Shown in pieces: positions 1-10,346 of a stretch of 64,000 nt of DNA; within the stretch, counting starts at the first letter, position 1, and each line of letters opens with the position of its first letter. The translations under genes were made by a program, and so were the position numbers. Under the pieces are notes generated by a model that saw only the letters and a program-made list of their open reading frames with translations, had not been told where the DNA came from and made no database searches. The DNA comes from Kappaphycus alvarezii (lineage: Eukaryota > Rhodophyta > Florideophyceae > Gigartinales > Solieriaceae): NCBI GenBank assembly GCA_002205965.3, contig NADL03000112.1:124001-188000 (forward strand), given 5' to 3'.

Positions 1-443
1 GGACGCGATCCGCGGAACTAACTCCTCGATAAATGCAATATTCCAGGGGAAGGGGCACCTAGGGAATCAAACGCCAGAGGTCGAAAACGTGAAGTTCGGC
101 GTGTAAGGCGCAGAAGATGGGCCAGTCGATGGAGCGGGGAGTCGTCGGGCGATGTTGCGTTCCAGGGTTGTAACCTTGTCGCGGGCCGCCAGTTCAGCAG
201 CGCCTCCGGCAGCCTGGTCGCCTTGGTGCGAACTGCGGCCTTGAACGGTGAAACGACGGTGATGTCACAGGCAATGGGGCGCAACGTTGTGCCTTCCGGG
301 GTTGGTGGTGGTTGTACAAGGATATCGGCGGGGCGGAGCTCAGTGCCCGGGACGAGGAACGGAACCTCTTGCCGAGTATCCAGACCCGCGGCGCGGGTAA
401 CGTGCGTCGCAATCGCATTACATAGCGAGTTGTGGCGGTGACG
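1..443 (-). mobile_element. LINE-E 3' fragment with restriction-like endonuclease
   Basis: C-terminal part of a non-LTR retrotransposon read on the minus strand; its 3' end lies off the left edge. The open stretch has the RLE core of R2-type LINEs: a PADILVQ segment (about 320-345) and then CDITVVSPF (about 245-285), which correspond to the PD...D catalytic pattern of a PD-(D/E)XK nuclease. That nuclease nicks target DNA to prime reverse transcription. The fragment is close to 32280-32725, so the two are copies of one family. It is 5'-truncated near 443, where similarity to the other copy stops at the sequence coding for the zinc-finger side. Reading frame is lost in places, so it is a dead copy. 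Confidence 0.75.
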
Positions 444-508
444 ACGTGTCAGAAGAAACTTTACTTCATTGAGTATCTATCGTGTACACTGCAGGACTGA
501 CTATACGG

Positions 509-985
509 CTAATAACTAACCGGATGTTCCACGTCAGGCACGTGCAGTGGGGCTCGCGATAGAATCGCCATTGCAATAGAAGACCACAGTGTGCAACTAA
601 TGCGCTGATAAATACGTCTGCGGATCACTGCTGTGGTTGTGTTGAACTTCTCTGCGATGCGCGGGATGAAATCTTCGACGAACAGGATAGAGGCGGGGGG
701 ATGGGGCACCCAAGGAGTCGAAAGCCAGGGGCTGAAACTTGAAGTTCGGTTCCTGGAGGGTGTTGTGCGAAGGGGGCGGGATGCGGCGTACCAGTTTGCG
801 CTCCAGGTCTGTGACTTTTCTCGATGGGCAATGTCGGCGGCGCCGCCGGCCATTTGGGTGGCCCTTGTGCGCACACCTTGTTTGAACGGCGAGACAATGG
901 TTAGGTCGCAGGCTATGGGCGGACTGTTGACCAGTGGGCAGGGGGGGGTTGTATGAGAATGTCCGCAGGACGGATACCCAGTCAA
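509..985 (-). mobile_element. Older, diverged LINE-E-like 3' fragment
   Basis: The minus-strand open frame ends with a segment like the LINE-E C-terminus (residues like RRRIYQRISCTL). Upstream it has CDLTIVSPFKQG and, in a neighbouring frame, RPADILIQPP, the two halves of the RLE active site. The 3' tail resembles the LINE-E tail near 32130-32210, with shared blocks such as atcgcgagccc and catccggttag. Divergence from LINE-E is clearly larger than between the 1-443 and 32.2-kb copies, so it is an older insertion or a sister subfamily. It is 5'-truncated close to 985, some 70 bases before the tRNA gene. Confidence 0.65.
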
Positions 986-1058
986 TGGAGTGGTCCTACG
1001 CCCTTTATAAATTAAGGAATAAAGAATACTGCACATCGTCGAAAATGGCGAATGCGAA

Positions 1059-1131
1059 GGGTCTGTAGCTCAATTGGTAGAGTGCTCCCTTTGCATGGGA
1101 GAGGTACGGGGATCGAAGCCCCGCAGATCCA
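1059..1131 (+). tRNA. tRNA-Ala (anticodon TGC)
   Basis: All four arms fold. The acceptor stem pairs 1059-1065 with 1124-1130 (one G-T pair). The D stem is 1068-1071 with 1080-1083, and the anticodon stem is 1085-1089 with 1097-1101 around the loop TTTGCAT, placing TGC at 1092-1094. The variable loop is 1102-1106, and the T stem 1107-1111 with 1119-1123 encloses ATCGAAG. A at the first T-loop position is typical of eukaryotic cytosolic tRNA-Ala. The discriminator is A1131 and CCA is not encoded. There is no intron. It is the only clear functional host gene in the window and sits between LINE fragments. Confidence 0.93.
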
Positions 1132-1132
1132 C

Positions 1133-1136
1133 TTTT
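1133..1136 (+). terminator. RNA polymerase III terminator of tRNA-Ala
   Basis: A run of four T follows the discriminator base by one nucleotide, the usual position of a Pol III stop signal. It supports the tRNA gene being transcribed on the plus strand. Confidence 0.6.
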
Positions 1137-1388
1137 GCTATCAGGTGGCAATCGATGGCGGCAACATGTGAACTGGCGCGGCGTGTGCTTTGCCCCGATG
1201 AATGGGAGCACTGAGTGACTCTGGAGAAAAAGTTGGCCCCAGATGATACATGTTTTTGTCGCCAACTTTTTTCTTCCTGTGCAGTCCACATTACGTCTCC
1301 GATATATTGTACAGGGGGTAAAAGGGGTTTGGTTTCTACAAGTGGTTCGAAGCTGTGCTGTGCATTATATGTACCGATAAACAGTTCA

Positions 1389-1548
1389 GGGGAAAGGTAT
1401 CATTGTTTTACTCTTGGAAGATATACTCGATCTATCCTAAAGTTTTCCAGACAACCCGCAATGGACTCCAAAAGGTATGCCGAAACAGTAATGGGGGAGG
1501 AGCCACGCTCCCTACAGGGCCAATTTAAGACCAGCCACCAGGCAGGAA
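1389..1548 (-). mobile_element. LINE-B 3'-end relic
   Basis: The segment matches the last 160 bases of LINE-B (compare 29427-29590 and 57487-57650): a G-run, then gttttactcttggaagat, a run like gatctatccta, ttttccagacaac, and the last LINE-B codons near 1530-1548. It is the most diverged of the LINE-B tails here and so an old insertion. No poly(A) tract marks its end; the element ends in a C-run on the minus strand. The 250 bases on either side (1137-1388 and 1549-1795) show nothing I can name. Confidence 0.6.
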
Positions 1549-1795
1549 CATAGGGTGAAATTTCCATTAGCCTGGGCAGTGTGGCGCCGGCGGAAGAAAA
1601 CAGTACGGTGAAAGGGGCGTACTATATAGAACGGTTAATAAAGAGTTGCCGCTGCTGCACAGGTTAATGGGAATTTACGCTATGTTATTTATGAGTACCC
1701 TTCGCACGCTGCTGTACAACATTGTACAATCCGTAAAAATTTACCACCACATGTTTCGCTCGCATTAAACCAACCCAAACATTTCGTGTGTCTAT

Positions 1796-3786
1796 TGATA
1801 GGGGTAAATCGTTGGGAGAAGAGATACTTAGAACTAACTACCCCAAGAAGGAGGTGATGCGAGCGACAAAAGTGCTGCGATGGTATAGTTGAACGAATAA
1901 AAAGGAGTGTATATGGAAGAGAGTTGAGAGGGCTTCAAGCAAGTATGGAAGGGGCAGGGTCTACCACCTGTGCTCAATGACTAGCGTAAAGAAAATGCTT
2001 CTTGTGTCTGAAGTTGACTCTCAACTTCCTAACTATTTGGGACTTGACTTGAAGTTGTCTGCCAACTTGCTTGACCTCTCCATGGAGAAGCAGTTTACAC
2101 AGCTTATATAGAATTTTGGCTACCCCCAAAGTCCGATCAAAACTACAGAAGGTACCAGGAAATGCATAGAAACAATTTGTGTGGATGATATACTCTAAAC
2201 AAAAGATACTTAAGAAACTAACAATCAATGAGGTCCTCTTATTTCCCATTAATTATTGAGGTCCTCTTATTTCCCATTCTCTAAATCAGATCCAAACAAC
2301 TCCTCTAAAATATTCATGCTGTCTAAGCAGTCCGCACAAATATCTACGAACGGCTCATAGCTATCTATTCCCTCCTGGGAGACATCTAAACTACCAAAGA
2401 TATATCCATCCGGTTCCAGCGTCGCCACAACTTGTTCCATACTCTCCAGTTCAGGCCCCACCAGTCTAACACTTTCCATGCCCCCTGTTCCCTCATCCAA
2501 CTCGTCCTCGTCCTCATCATCCTCCTCTTCCTCCTCCCCTCGCTCCTCTTCATCCTCCTCATCCTCCTCATCCTCCACTTCCTCCTCTTCATTCACCTCG
2601 TAGACCAACTCAGGGGCCACCCACTCCTTGATGGTCTCCCCAGCTCCCTCCTAGAGTCTATTGGACCATGCTTTGTCCTCATATGAGGCACCTTTTGTCC
2701 TCATATGGGGACAGAGCATTTTCCGTTACATTTTGGAACAGTAATTGCTTTGGAAGCCCGAAAGTTTTACTGCAAAAAAAGTTTTTTTGTTAAGTTACAG
2801 TGCAGTAATTCTTACTGTACATACCACCTCGTTTCTAAAACCCCCCACGATAATACGAACTATATTTCCTTCCAAAATGAAGCCGTCTTCACAACTTCTT
2901 GTGAAGAGCGGAAGCTGGTGAGGGAAAACTGCTCTAGCATTCAACACCGTCAACAATCTTGAAAAGTTGGTTTCAATCGTCCATCTGCACTCATAAACTA
3001 ATGCGGAGGGGCAAGAAATGCGTTGAGATGAAAAAAAAATTGTATTGAAAAAAAGGTGCTAAAAGTTGCCCTCATATGAGAACAAATGTCCTCATATGAG
3101 GACAACGGTCCAATAGACACTAGATGTCCCACTCCCGCCCCTTACCTATCTTCTCCGCCTCATCCTCAATAAAGAGGCGACGCACGAATTCGATGACCTT
3201 TTTCTTGGTTTGCCGGCGCAGGTAGTCCTTGCGATCAGTAGTTCCGAAAGGGAGTAGGGGAATAGAGTTTAGGGGGCCGGGATGGCGATTTTTGGAAATG
3301 ACTTTCGAGGGGCGTAGATTGGGTATTTTGGTATGGTTTGGGGAGTGAGAGGTAATGGAAGGTGTTTTGGGTGCGTAGGGGAGAGGGGATGATGAGAAAA
3401 TGATCGGGGATGTTTAAACTTGGAATAAAGGGTTTAAATAGGCCCCGGGCAGGTTCTATAGATTAGGAATAGGTAAAATAAATCTGTAAGGGATTTTGTA
3501 GTAGTTTATTTGCGCCCATTATCTAAAAAACGAATTTGGAGGAGGAGGTAAGCAAAAAGGGAATAAAGAACTTGATTCCGGATCGATTCAGAGCGGGAGA
3601 TACAGTATAAAAATATCTAGATAAAATGGAAGTAAATTTGGAGAGGACCGCGATGATGATAAGCGAGGCTCAGGGAGGACGAGGAAGGACCGGAAATATA
3701 AGCAAATTTGGACAAGGAGAGGTAGTACAGTAAGCTAAAGGTCTGTAGATGACGGCGACAGAAAAATATGTTCCCATCAGCACGCA
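1796..3786 (-). mobile_element. Solo-type gypsy LTR carrying an acidic ORF (LTR-D copy 1)
   Basis: Read on the minus strand, this is an LTR of the gypsy family in this window. The U5 end is tgataggggtaaatc at 1796, identical in form to LTR ends of the complete gypsies. The R-U5 block, with a TATA box in tatataag context, lies at about 1796-2110. Upstream, inside U3, lies an acidic ORF (about 2267-2620, poly-Glu/Asp, ending LEELFGSDLENGK). Further upstream come an A/T-rich leader and the U3 start near 3786. A MITE-like element sits in the ORF region (2654-3120). The copy is broken. No clear target duplication is visible, so the distal boundary is approximate. Confidence 0.7.
2654..3120. mobile_element. 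MITE-like DNA transposon with terminal inverted repeats
   Basis: A 467-base element inserted into the LTR-D acidic ORF. The left end GAGTCTATTGGACC is mirrored by GGTCCAATAGACAC at the right end. TA at 2652-2653 and 3121-3122 fits a TA target duplication as in Tc1/mariner-type elements; a 4-5 bp duplication of the CTAGA type is also possible because the flanks are ambiguous. Removing the insert and one TA gives cctcctagatgtcccac, which agrees with uninterrupted LTR copies (compare 9658-9690). Just inside each end lie two palindromic motifs of the form cctcatatgagg (about 2680 and 2699; 3069 and 3090). The interior has no convincing ORF, so it is non-autonomous. Confidence 0.7.
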
Positions 3787-4013
3787 CCGAACACCTATTC
3801 CAGAGGACCTCCGTTCTCAGGATGTGTAAGTGCTACCCAATTTAGGCCTCGTCTGCGATTACTGTTGCCAGGAAAATTATGTAAACCACCCTATTTAACC
3901 CAAAAATTTCCCCGCTGAGACTTGAAGCTCGGCGTGATGTGGTTTTTTATACACTGCCATACTCAAGTTTGCTGATGGACAGTCCATATATGTGAACGGA
4001 TCGATCAGCCTTT

Positions 4014-4400
4014 GTGCTCAAACGGTCACCAGATTGCTCTGCAGCGGATATATACAATGTGGAAATGCTGAGTGCGAAATTTCTCCGTTATAGCCACCTC
4101 TGCGCCGAACTACGTATCGACTTCCACCCGATGGCTTTCAATATGTACGGGTCTGCCTGTCCCGGTGCCGAACGAGGTCTGTCCAGAATTGCTGAGTACA
4201 TCGCTCTATGGAAAGGCAGTAGCCCTGCATTCGAGGACGATCGCTTGTTCACGATTATCAGCTCGCTCATATAACAACGAACTTCTGTGGCGACCAACGG
4301 ACGACAACTCAATCGCCCCGGGCTCGGATATATTTTTTTCCCCTTTTGAGGGCGGCTAGCCCGCCCTCCCTTTCCTGCTTGGTAAAGTCTTCTTCTTCTG
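4014..4400 (+). mobile_element. LINE-H 3' end fragment
   Basis: The plus-strand open frame contains DFHPMAFNMYGSACPGAE and GLSRIAEYIALWKGSS, which resemble the tail of RLE-LINE proteins (the FRPLAFDSLGAPSPG region of LINE-E). A second copy on the minus strand at 28470-28775 has the same order of motifs. Both end in a shared 3' tail, ccccttttgaggg...ctgcttggtaaagtcttcttc, with no poly(A). The nuclease core is not included because the copy is 5'-truncated. Assignment to an RLE-LINE rests on this tail similarity and on the company it keeps, so the family is an inference. The stretch 3787-4013 has no recognisable feature. Confidence 0.55.
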
Positions 4401-4745
4401 AGTGCTTTGAACGATGCAAATGCCGGTGTATTACCTTACTGTACATTCAAGAAAATCTGAACGAGAGGAAGCATTGGACAATGAAAACGAGTTGAGAAAC
4501 TCAGAGCACAGGGTTCGCTCTGAATACTTCTTTAGTAGCGATCAGAACGCTATTGCTCACGCAATAACGTAGTAACAGGAGTACATATTCAAATGTAGTG
4601 AACCCATAAGCTACAAAGACAACCTCACGAAAAAACAAATCAAATATAAATTCAGTATATACAAACAAAAGAAGTCACGACGATGAAGTAACTGAGAGAA
4701 AATGGCTGTTTAGAGGTGTTCGATATGTCCCTGCTAAGTCGTCAG
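4401..4745. other. Unassigned intergenic stretch
   Basis: About 345 A/T-rich bases between the LINE-H tail and the first gag-like codons of copia-2. No ORF, tRNA or repeat shared with the rest of the window is seen. By position it could contain the left LTR of copia-2, but no TG...CA pair matching another LTR here was found. Confidence 0.4.
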
Positions 4746-4820
4746 GTTTATAAGTTTGTTGGAAAGACAGGAGAGTACTCTCAGATATGATTGGCGCGCA
4801 CTGAGGGGGCTGATGTGTGC

Positions 4821-6153
4821 GACAAGGACAAATCGTCGGGAGAAGAGATACTCAGATCCAACTACCCCAAAAGGGGGTTTTGCAAGCGACAAGAGTGCTA
4901 CCGTGGTGTATTTGAGCGAACAAAAAAGAATGTATATGGAAGAGAGTTGAGAGGGCTACAAGCAAGTATGAAAGGGCCAGTGTCTACCACTGATGCTCTG
5001 TGAGCAGCGTAGGAACAATGTTTCATGGGTCTGAAGTTTGCTCTCAACTTCCTAGTACTAGGGACTTGGCTTGAAGTTGTCTGCCAACTTGGTTGACCTC
5101 CACAAGAGGAAGCAATTTACTCAGCTTACGTAGACTCTCTAGCTAGCCCTAAATTCTCAAAGACACATACTGAGAACCATAAAATGCATCAATTCGAATC
5201 GTGCCTACGAGAAAGATAACAGCAGATACTATCAGGATAAATATCTAGATTGTTTCCTTAATATCTTAGTCATCTATGTCAGAGCCAAAAAGTCCCCCCA
5301 AAATATCCATTCCACCCAGGCAGTCCACAAAATTATCCGCGAACGGCTTAGAATTCTCCATTGCCTCCTGCGAAATATCTAGATAACTGAGGACGCCCCC
5401 CATCCGGTTCCAGAGTCGGGACCACCTTGTGCATATTTTCTGGCCCCTTTCCCGCTAATCCAGCACTTTCCATGTCACCCTCCCCCTCATCCTCCTCATC
5501 GTCCTCTTCACTCCTCTCTTCATCTTCGTCAGAAGAGTCAGAGATCGCAATTACTCCCTCATTCTTCCTTTCATTCTCCATGGGAGCCCCCTATAGTTGT
5601 ACCCTAGGGGCTCCCCGCGGATCCACCCAGTCCTCCTCTTCTTCCTCCTCTTCCTTCTCTTTCTCTTCTGACTGCTCGAAGCAGTAGCGGCGGACCCACC
5701 CCCGAACGCGTTCCCGGTCCAACCTTCTACAGTAATCATCGGAGGCGGTTGGACCATTTGCCATCAGGGCCAATGCGTTGAGTGGACGACGGCCTCGGGA
5801 TGACTTGGTGATGGTGAGTGAAGATCGGAGGCTGGCCATGTTAAGGGCCAAAAGAAAAGGTGGGCTGATGGGGTAGTTGATGGCGGGGGGTTGCCTCAAC
5901 GACGTCGATTTCGACCTTTAAATACTGCGACGTCTTCGAAAAGTAAGACGACCTTGGACATGCACAATAACGGCATCTATTAATGACACAGGGTCTTAAA
6001 ATAAAAAATCAACCCATGCTTTTAACGACACTAATTCAAATTTAAAATATCTTCCAAATTCAGAAACTGTAACGATATCTTGCAAATTCTGATACTGTAT
6101 TCTATTTTGGTCCTCTTCTAAATTTTCTTTCGTTTTCGAATTTGCGCATATCA
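4821..6153 (-). mobile_element. Gypsy LTR with acidic ORF, left arm of an inverted pair (LTR-D copy 3L)
   Basis: On the minus strand it runs from a U3 start at 6153 (tgatatgcgcaaattcg, the same type as the LTR start tgatgtgcgcaaattcgc of gypsy-2 and gypsy-3), through an acidic ORF region (about 5348-5690), to the R-U5 block ending near 4821. It therefore joins the U3 start of the short LTRs with the ORF of the long LTRs, which shows that both derive from one LTR form. It lies within copia-2 and is broken. The segment 4850-5640 is repeated in inverted orientation at 6170-6965. Confidence 0.7.
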
Positions 6154-6159
6154 GTGTGG

Positions 6160-6985
6160 GAGGGGGATGAAGAGGAGGACTGGGTGAATCCGCGGGAGCC
6201 CCTAGTGTACAACTATAGGGGGGCTCCCATGGAGAATGAAGGGGAGAATGAGGGAGTAATTGCGATCTCTGACTCTTCTGACGAAGATGAAGAGAGGAGT
6301 GAAGAGGACGATGAGGGATGGGGGAGGGTGACATGGAAAGTGCTGGATTAGCGGGAAAGGGGCCAGAAAATATGCACAAGGTGGTCCCGACTCTGGAACC
6401 GGATGGGGGCGTCCTCAGTTATCTAGATATTTCGCAGGAGGCAATGGAGAATTCTAAGCCGTTCGCGGATAATTTTGTGGACTGCCTGGGTGGAATGGAT
6501 ATTTTGGGGGGACTTTTTGGCTCTGACATAGATGACTAAGATATTAAGGAAACAATCTAGATATTTATCCTGATAGTATCTGCTGTTATCTTTCTCGTAG
6601 GCACGATTCGAATTGATGCATTTTATGGTTCTCAGTATGTGTCTTTGAGAATTTAGGGCTAGCTAGAGAGTCTACGTAAGCTGAGTAAATTGCTTCCTCT
6701 TGTGGAGGTCAACCAAGTTGGCAGACAACTTCAAGCCAAGTCCCTAGTACTAGGAAGTTGAGAGCAAACTTCAGACCCATGAAACATTGTTCCTACGCTG
6801 CTCACAGAGCATCAGTGGTAGACACTGGCCCTTTCATACTTGCTTGTAGCCCTCTCAACTCTCTTCCATATACATTCTTTTTTGTTCGCTCAAATACACC
6901 ACGGTAGCACTCTTGTCGCTTGCAAAACCCCCTTTTGGGGTAGTTGGATCTGAGTATCTATTTTCCCGACGATTTACTCCTATCA
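6160..6985 (+). mobile_element. Gypsy LTR piece, right arm of an inverted pair (LTR-D copy 3R)
   Basis: Plus-strand copy of the ORF and R-U5 part of LTR-D. The acidic ORF region (6142-6539; end SDIDD) is followed by the TATA-R-U5 block and the LTR end tcctatca at 6985. Over about 790 bases it is almost the exact reverse complement of 4850-5640, much closer than either is to the other LTR-D copies. The two arms are separated by about 530 bases of left-arm U3. Copia-2 gag resumes immediately after 6985. Confidence 0.7.
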
Positions 6986-8933
6986 GCGGCCCTCGAATCA
7001 AAAGAGTTGTTCGAGGGTGTCAAGAAGTACATTCTGGATGATACAGATTCGACAGCGGACCTGAGTATTGCAAAGAAGATAGAAGCTGCCGGGCCATCAC
7101 CGTACAAGGTATGTTTGATCGTCCTCTCAATTTTTGCTCACCGGTTAAGAATAATCCGCATAAAATGGAGACTCATTTTGCAGACCGCGATGCTCTATCG
7201 TGCACAGCGACGAAGCTTCAACTACAAGCTAGGCTGTCTCGAGTGGCTTATACGAATGAAAGCATGCAGTAATATTCTGATAACTTTGAGGAGATATTCA
7301 AGCGTTTGGCTGCTCTTGGGAGTGAGGTTGATTCCGATTTGCAGGTTGCAGTGTTGCTAGCCTCGCTTAGCGAACAGAAACTTTCTTCTCATGGGCCAAC
7401 TGTTAATTCACTACAGATTTTACAGACTAGAAAAGGAAAACTAGACTTTGAAAAAGCAGCTGCAACTATGATGCAGGAATACGATTAAATTGTCACTCTT
7501 GCTAGGGCAAAGAACGATCGCATTGAACAAGATCAAGTTCTGCTGGCCGATGGCTCAAGGACGAAGAGATGGGCAACTCAGTCTGAGAAACGGCGCTGCT
7601 TTAGGTGCCAAAAGCGTGGAAACATTGCAAAAAATTGCAATGTTAGAAAGATATTAGTTCGCAACACGGGGCACTCAAGGGAACAATCAGAAGTGAACGA
7701 CGCCCAGCTGTTACTGGCTAATTCGAAAGTAGATCGAACTTTTGAAAGGCATAATCCACCTGTATCTGGGGAAGAGGACGAATCAGGAAGTGCAAAAGAG
7801 TTCAGTAGCTTTGTACCTAAAATAAAGTCCTCATTTAAGTATAACTCTAAACATTTCTGAGAGAGTGAGAGTAGCTTTTGAGATTCTAGCGTATCAAATG
7901 TTCGTAAGCAGATCCCTGAATGTTTTCTGTTGCACTCTGGGGCGTCCGACAACGTGGTTTGTTCGAGTGAATTTCTGCATGACCCGGAGAAAATACTCAA
8001 TCATGGAATAATATTAGGGGACGGAAAGAGCGTTTATGCTACTCACAAAGGCTCATCGGTATTTCAAAATACCTTTCGACAGTGAAATGACTGCATCAAT
8101 TGTAGAATAACTCTAATGAACGAGTGAAATGCGGAGGATGTATTCATTGAGATGTATCGAATGGCTGGAACCTATTTGGAGTTTCCAATCAGCATGTAAT
8201 ATAAAATACACGTACCAATGGTCGAAGCAATGTAGAATCCATTGCTGTCGAATGCTATCGAATGTGTTGTTCGATCCTTATTTACGTACTAGCCTTCTTT
8301 TTTGTGCTTAATTGTGCGATGAAGGATTCGATATTCGATTTGAGAGAAATAGGTGCAGCGCGACAAAAAATGATAAGCTCATGGTCAATGGCGAAAAAAT
8401 AAGGGGTTTATAGCAGATGAATACCGTAATGAAAACTTCCAGACATCTCTATTGGTGTATGATGGCCTGAATAATGACTAGAACGACAATGTGCTTGTCA
8501 GAAGCTTGAAACTATGGCATCAGCGGCTTGTCACGCTGGAATGTCGAGTTTGGAGAGCCTATAGAAGAGTGTAGCGGTTACTTCGAGTCACTCTCCTAAA
8601 GTTTCCAAAAGTAGGGCATGCAAAATTTGTATCCTTGGTAAACAAACTAACAAACACCGAGGATGAATACTTCGCCCTCAAACTAACCTAGAGCTGTCAT
8701 CCATTCTGATCTTTGCGGTCCAATGTACGTGAGCTCCTTCCCAGGTTTTAAATGTTTTTTCTCGTTTGTGGATGATTACACTGGCTTTTTTCTTTTTATC
8801 CGATTCGCAGAAAGGAAGATGCACTCGAGCAGTTTAGGTATTACCACGCCTGAATCGAAAAAAAGTACGAGAAAACTATGAAAATGCTCCGGACTGATAA
8901 TGGTGGATATTACGTTGCATTTTGTCGCTTCAA

Positions 8934-10346
8934 ATAGGGATAAATCGTCGGAGAAGAGATACTCAGAACCAGTTACCCTGAGAAGGAAGTGTTTGAAGCG
9001 ACAAAAGAGCTCCGGTGGTTTAGTTGAGCTAACGAAAAGGAGAGGATAAGGAAGACAGTTAGAATGGCTACAAGCATGTATGAAAGGGGCAGAGTCTACC
9101 ACTGATGCTCTGTGACCAGCGTAGGAAAATTTTTCGTGGGGTCTGAAGTGGACTTTCATCTTTCTAGTACTCGGGACATGACTTGAGGTTGTCTGCCAAC
9201 TTGCTCCCCTCCATGACAAAGGATCCTACTCAGCTTATTCAGAATATTGGCCTATCCTAAAGTCCGGAAAAAATCACAGAAGATACCAGGAAATGCATAG
9301 AATCACTTTGTGTGGATGATATACTCTGAACAGTAGATACTTGAGAAACGAACAATCGATATGGTTCTCTCAATTAAACTCTGGATCAGACCCAAAAAGC
9401 TCCTCTAAATATCCATGCTGCCCAAGCAGTCTACTCAAATAACTGCGAACTGCTCATAACTCTCCATTTCCTTCTAGTAAATATTGAAACCACTACAGAT
9501 GTACCCATCCAGTTCTAGCGTTAGGATCACCGGATCCATACTGTCCAGCCCTGGAACCACCATTCCAACACTTTTCATGTCTCCCTCCCTCTCATCCTCC
9601 TCGTCAACCTCATTCTCGTAGACCAGTTTCGGGGCTGCCCACTCCACGAAAGTCTCTCCAGCTCCCTCCTCGACTTCCCACTCCTGCCCATCACCTATCT
9701 CCTTCTCCTCATCCTAGACGGAAAAGCGACGCACGAATTATATCAACTTCCTTTTTATTTGTCGGCGTAGATATTAATCATGGTCAGCAGGTCCGAAAGG
9801 GAATAGAAGAATTGAGTTTTGGGGGCCGGGGTGGCGATTTTTGGAAATTACTTTCGAGGGGTATAGGTTGTCCATTTTGGTGTGCTTTGGGGAGTGGTAG
9901 GCAATTGAGGGTGTTCTGGATGGGTAGGCAGAGAAGGGTGATGAGTACGATAATCTGGGACATTTCAAACTTGGAATAAAGGGGTTTAAATAGCTCCCCG
10001 AGGGCGCACTCTATAGATTTGAAGTAGGTAAAATAAATCTACAGGGGAATTTGTAATAGTGTATTTTCACCCTTTTTCTCAAAAATTAATTTGGAGGACG
10101 AGATAAGCGAAAGGGAAAAAGAACTTGATTCGGGATCGATTTAGGGGGATAGATACAATATAAAAATGTCTACATAAAGTGGAAGTGAATTTAGGAGGAC
10201 CGTTGTAAGGATTAGAAAGGGTCAGGGAGGACGAGGAAGGACTAGAACTGCAAGCATTATTGCACAAGGAGAGGTAGTACAGTAAATTAAAAGTCGGTAG
10301 ATGACGGCGACAAAAGAAATGCGTTCCGATCTGCGCGTGTCTCTCA
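8934..10346 (-). repeat. 3' LTR of gypsy-4 (LTR-D copy 2)
   Basis: It follows the pol end and a purine-rich tract (sense gggagggg) at about 10350-10375, the place expected for a polypurine tract, and runs to the R-U5 end at 8934. A degraded acidic-ORF region lies at about 9360-9770, followed by the shared leader (aaggggtttaaatag near 9980). Being directly attached to a pol end, it shows that the ORF-bearing repeat is a genuine gypsy LTR and not a separate element. Confidence 0.65.

Noticed and set aside
2229-2278. Short tandem duplication after the acidic ORF in LTR-D copy 1
   Set aside because: A local repeat of about 28 bases found in this copy only; it carries no evident signal.
1796-3786. 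Target-site duplication for LTR-D copy 1
   Set aside because: Left flank tctat and right flank ccgaa do not match, and the distal LTR edge is uncertain, so no duplication is claimed.
4821-6985. Foldback DNA transposon with long inverted repeats
   Set aside because: Both arms are recognisable gypsy LTR sequence ending at normal LTR edges; no separate element or target duplication is needed.
7109-7183. Intron-like gtatgt...ttttgcag segment in the copia-2 gag region
   Set aside because: It has good-looking ends, but it lies in an old broken copia, is short, and the sequence on both sides can be read without it. Splicing there is not supported.
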